From Monoplex corrugatus (Eukaryota > Mollusca > Gastropoda > Littorinimorpha > Ranellidae), in contig CM060312.1 in the NCBI GenBank assembly GCA_030674185.1, positions 51,568,307 through 51,632,306 of the forward strand: a stretch of DNA of 64,000 nt, in the 5' to 3' direction. The notes beneath the pieces were generated by a model. The model worked only from the letters and a program-made list of their open reading frames with translations, did no database searches and was not told the origin of the DNA. The position numbers were made by a program, and so were the translations under genes. The first letter of the stretch is position 1, and every line of letters starts with the position of its first letter. This document shows positions 63,656-64,000 of the stretch, one piece after another.

Positions 63656-64000
63656 TAATCGAAACTGAACACAAAATTATTACGAGTTGTCACGGAAACT
63701 CAGTTGCAAGTTATTAATGCTTTCAAAAGTTGGGCATTTGGTAGAAACCCACGACGTAGGGAACATACTGACAAAGACAAAAAGCATTTTATTCATCACA
63801 ATTAATGAAATATTGATAACACGCAACAGATGGTCTAGGGCGATGCCATATTACTTTCTTTTCTTTGTTATCAACATTCATTAATATCATGAATAGTGTT
63901 AACTGCTATCCCTTATGATTAAGTTACTGAGCACTGATAATGTATACAGTATAAAGGACAACATCTGTCATAATGAAAGACACTGTGAAAAACAGGCATA

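Larger units (their letters stand above)
62480..64000. other. Right end of window
   Basis: Apart from the 54-bp array and the CA tract, no gene, further PNPLA8 exon or transposon terminus was recognised. Confidence 0.4.

Overview
This window looks like gene-poor animal nuclear DNA: short exons with GT..AG introns, long introns packed with decayed retrotransposons and DNA transposons, and many long (CA/GT)n tracts. The mix of RTE-type and L2/CR1-type LINEs, a Penelope-like element, a tRNA-derived SINE, TTAA-ended foldback elements and a RAG1-like transposon points to a lophotrochozoan, most likely a gastropod mollusc. The species is not determined.

Three conserved protein-coding genes were found by reading spliced exons. 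(1) ING3 (minus strand): five exons at 18563-18590, 9060-9131, 5854-5960, 2733-2798 and 580-676 give the N-terminal 123 residues; the rest, including the PHD finger, lies left of base 1. (2) AMT, the glycine-cleavage T protein (plus strand): all eight coding exons, 19203 to 46916, join in frame to a 409-residue mitochondrial aminomethyltransferase. (3) PNPLA8, calcium-independent phospholipase A2 gamma (minus strand): only the last two coding exons, 60488-60686 and 58529-58779, are inside. ING3 and AMT are head to head with 612 bp between start codons, probably a shared divergent promoter. AMT and PNPLA8 are tail to tail across about 10 kb of repeat-rich DNA.

The rest is mobile or simple-sequence DNA. 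ING3 introns hold a mariner remnant, an RTE-like LINE split by a Tigger-like MITE, a 0.6-kb non-autonomous DNA transposon, two L2/CR1-like LINE copies and an unexplained tandem family with a recurring motif. AMT introns hold, in order, an RTE-like fragment and a 5'-truncated Penelope-like element (intron 2); a Tx1/L1-like remnant and a near full-length RTE-like LINE (intron 3); a decayed transposon with RAG1-like N-terminal and catalytic-core residue patterns (intron 4); piggyBac derivatives and a LINE 3' end (intron 5); a SINE carrying a nested foldback MITE (intron 6); and an L2-like fragment (intron 7). The AMT-PNPLA8 interval has a 42-bp minisatellite, other tandem arrays and more SINE/LINE copies. 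PNPLA8-side DNA has two more foldback MITEs and a 381-bp near-perfect inverted repeat.

The most interesting element is the RAG1-like transposon at about 33.8-36.5 kb. In separate reading frames of one decayed copy it keeps an N-terminal C-x2-C ... C-x2-C domain and the D, D-x18-C-x2-C, H-x4-H, E spacing that is diagnostic of the RAG1 core.
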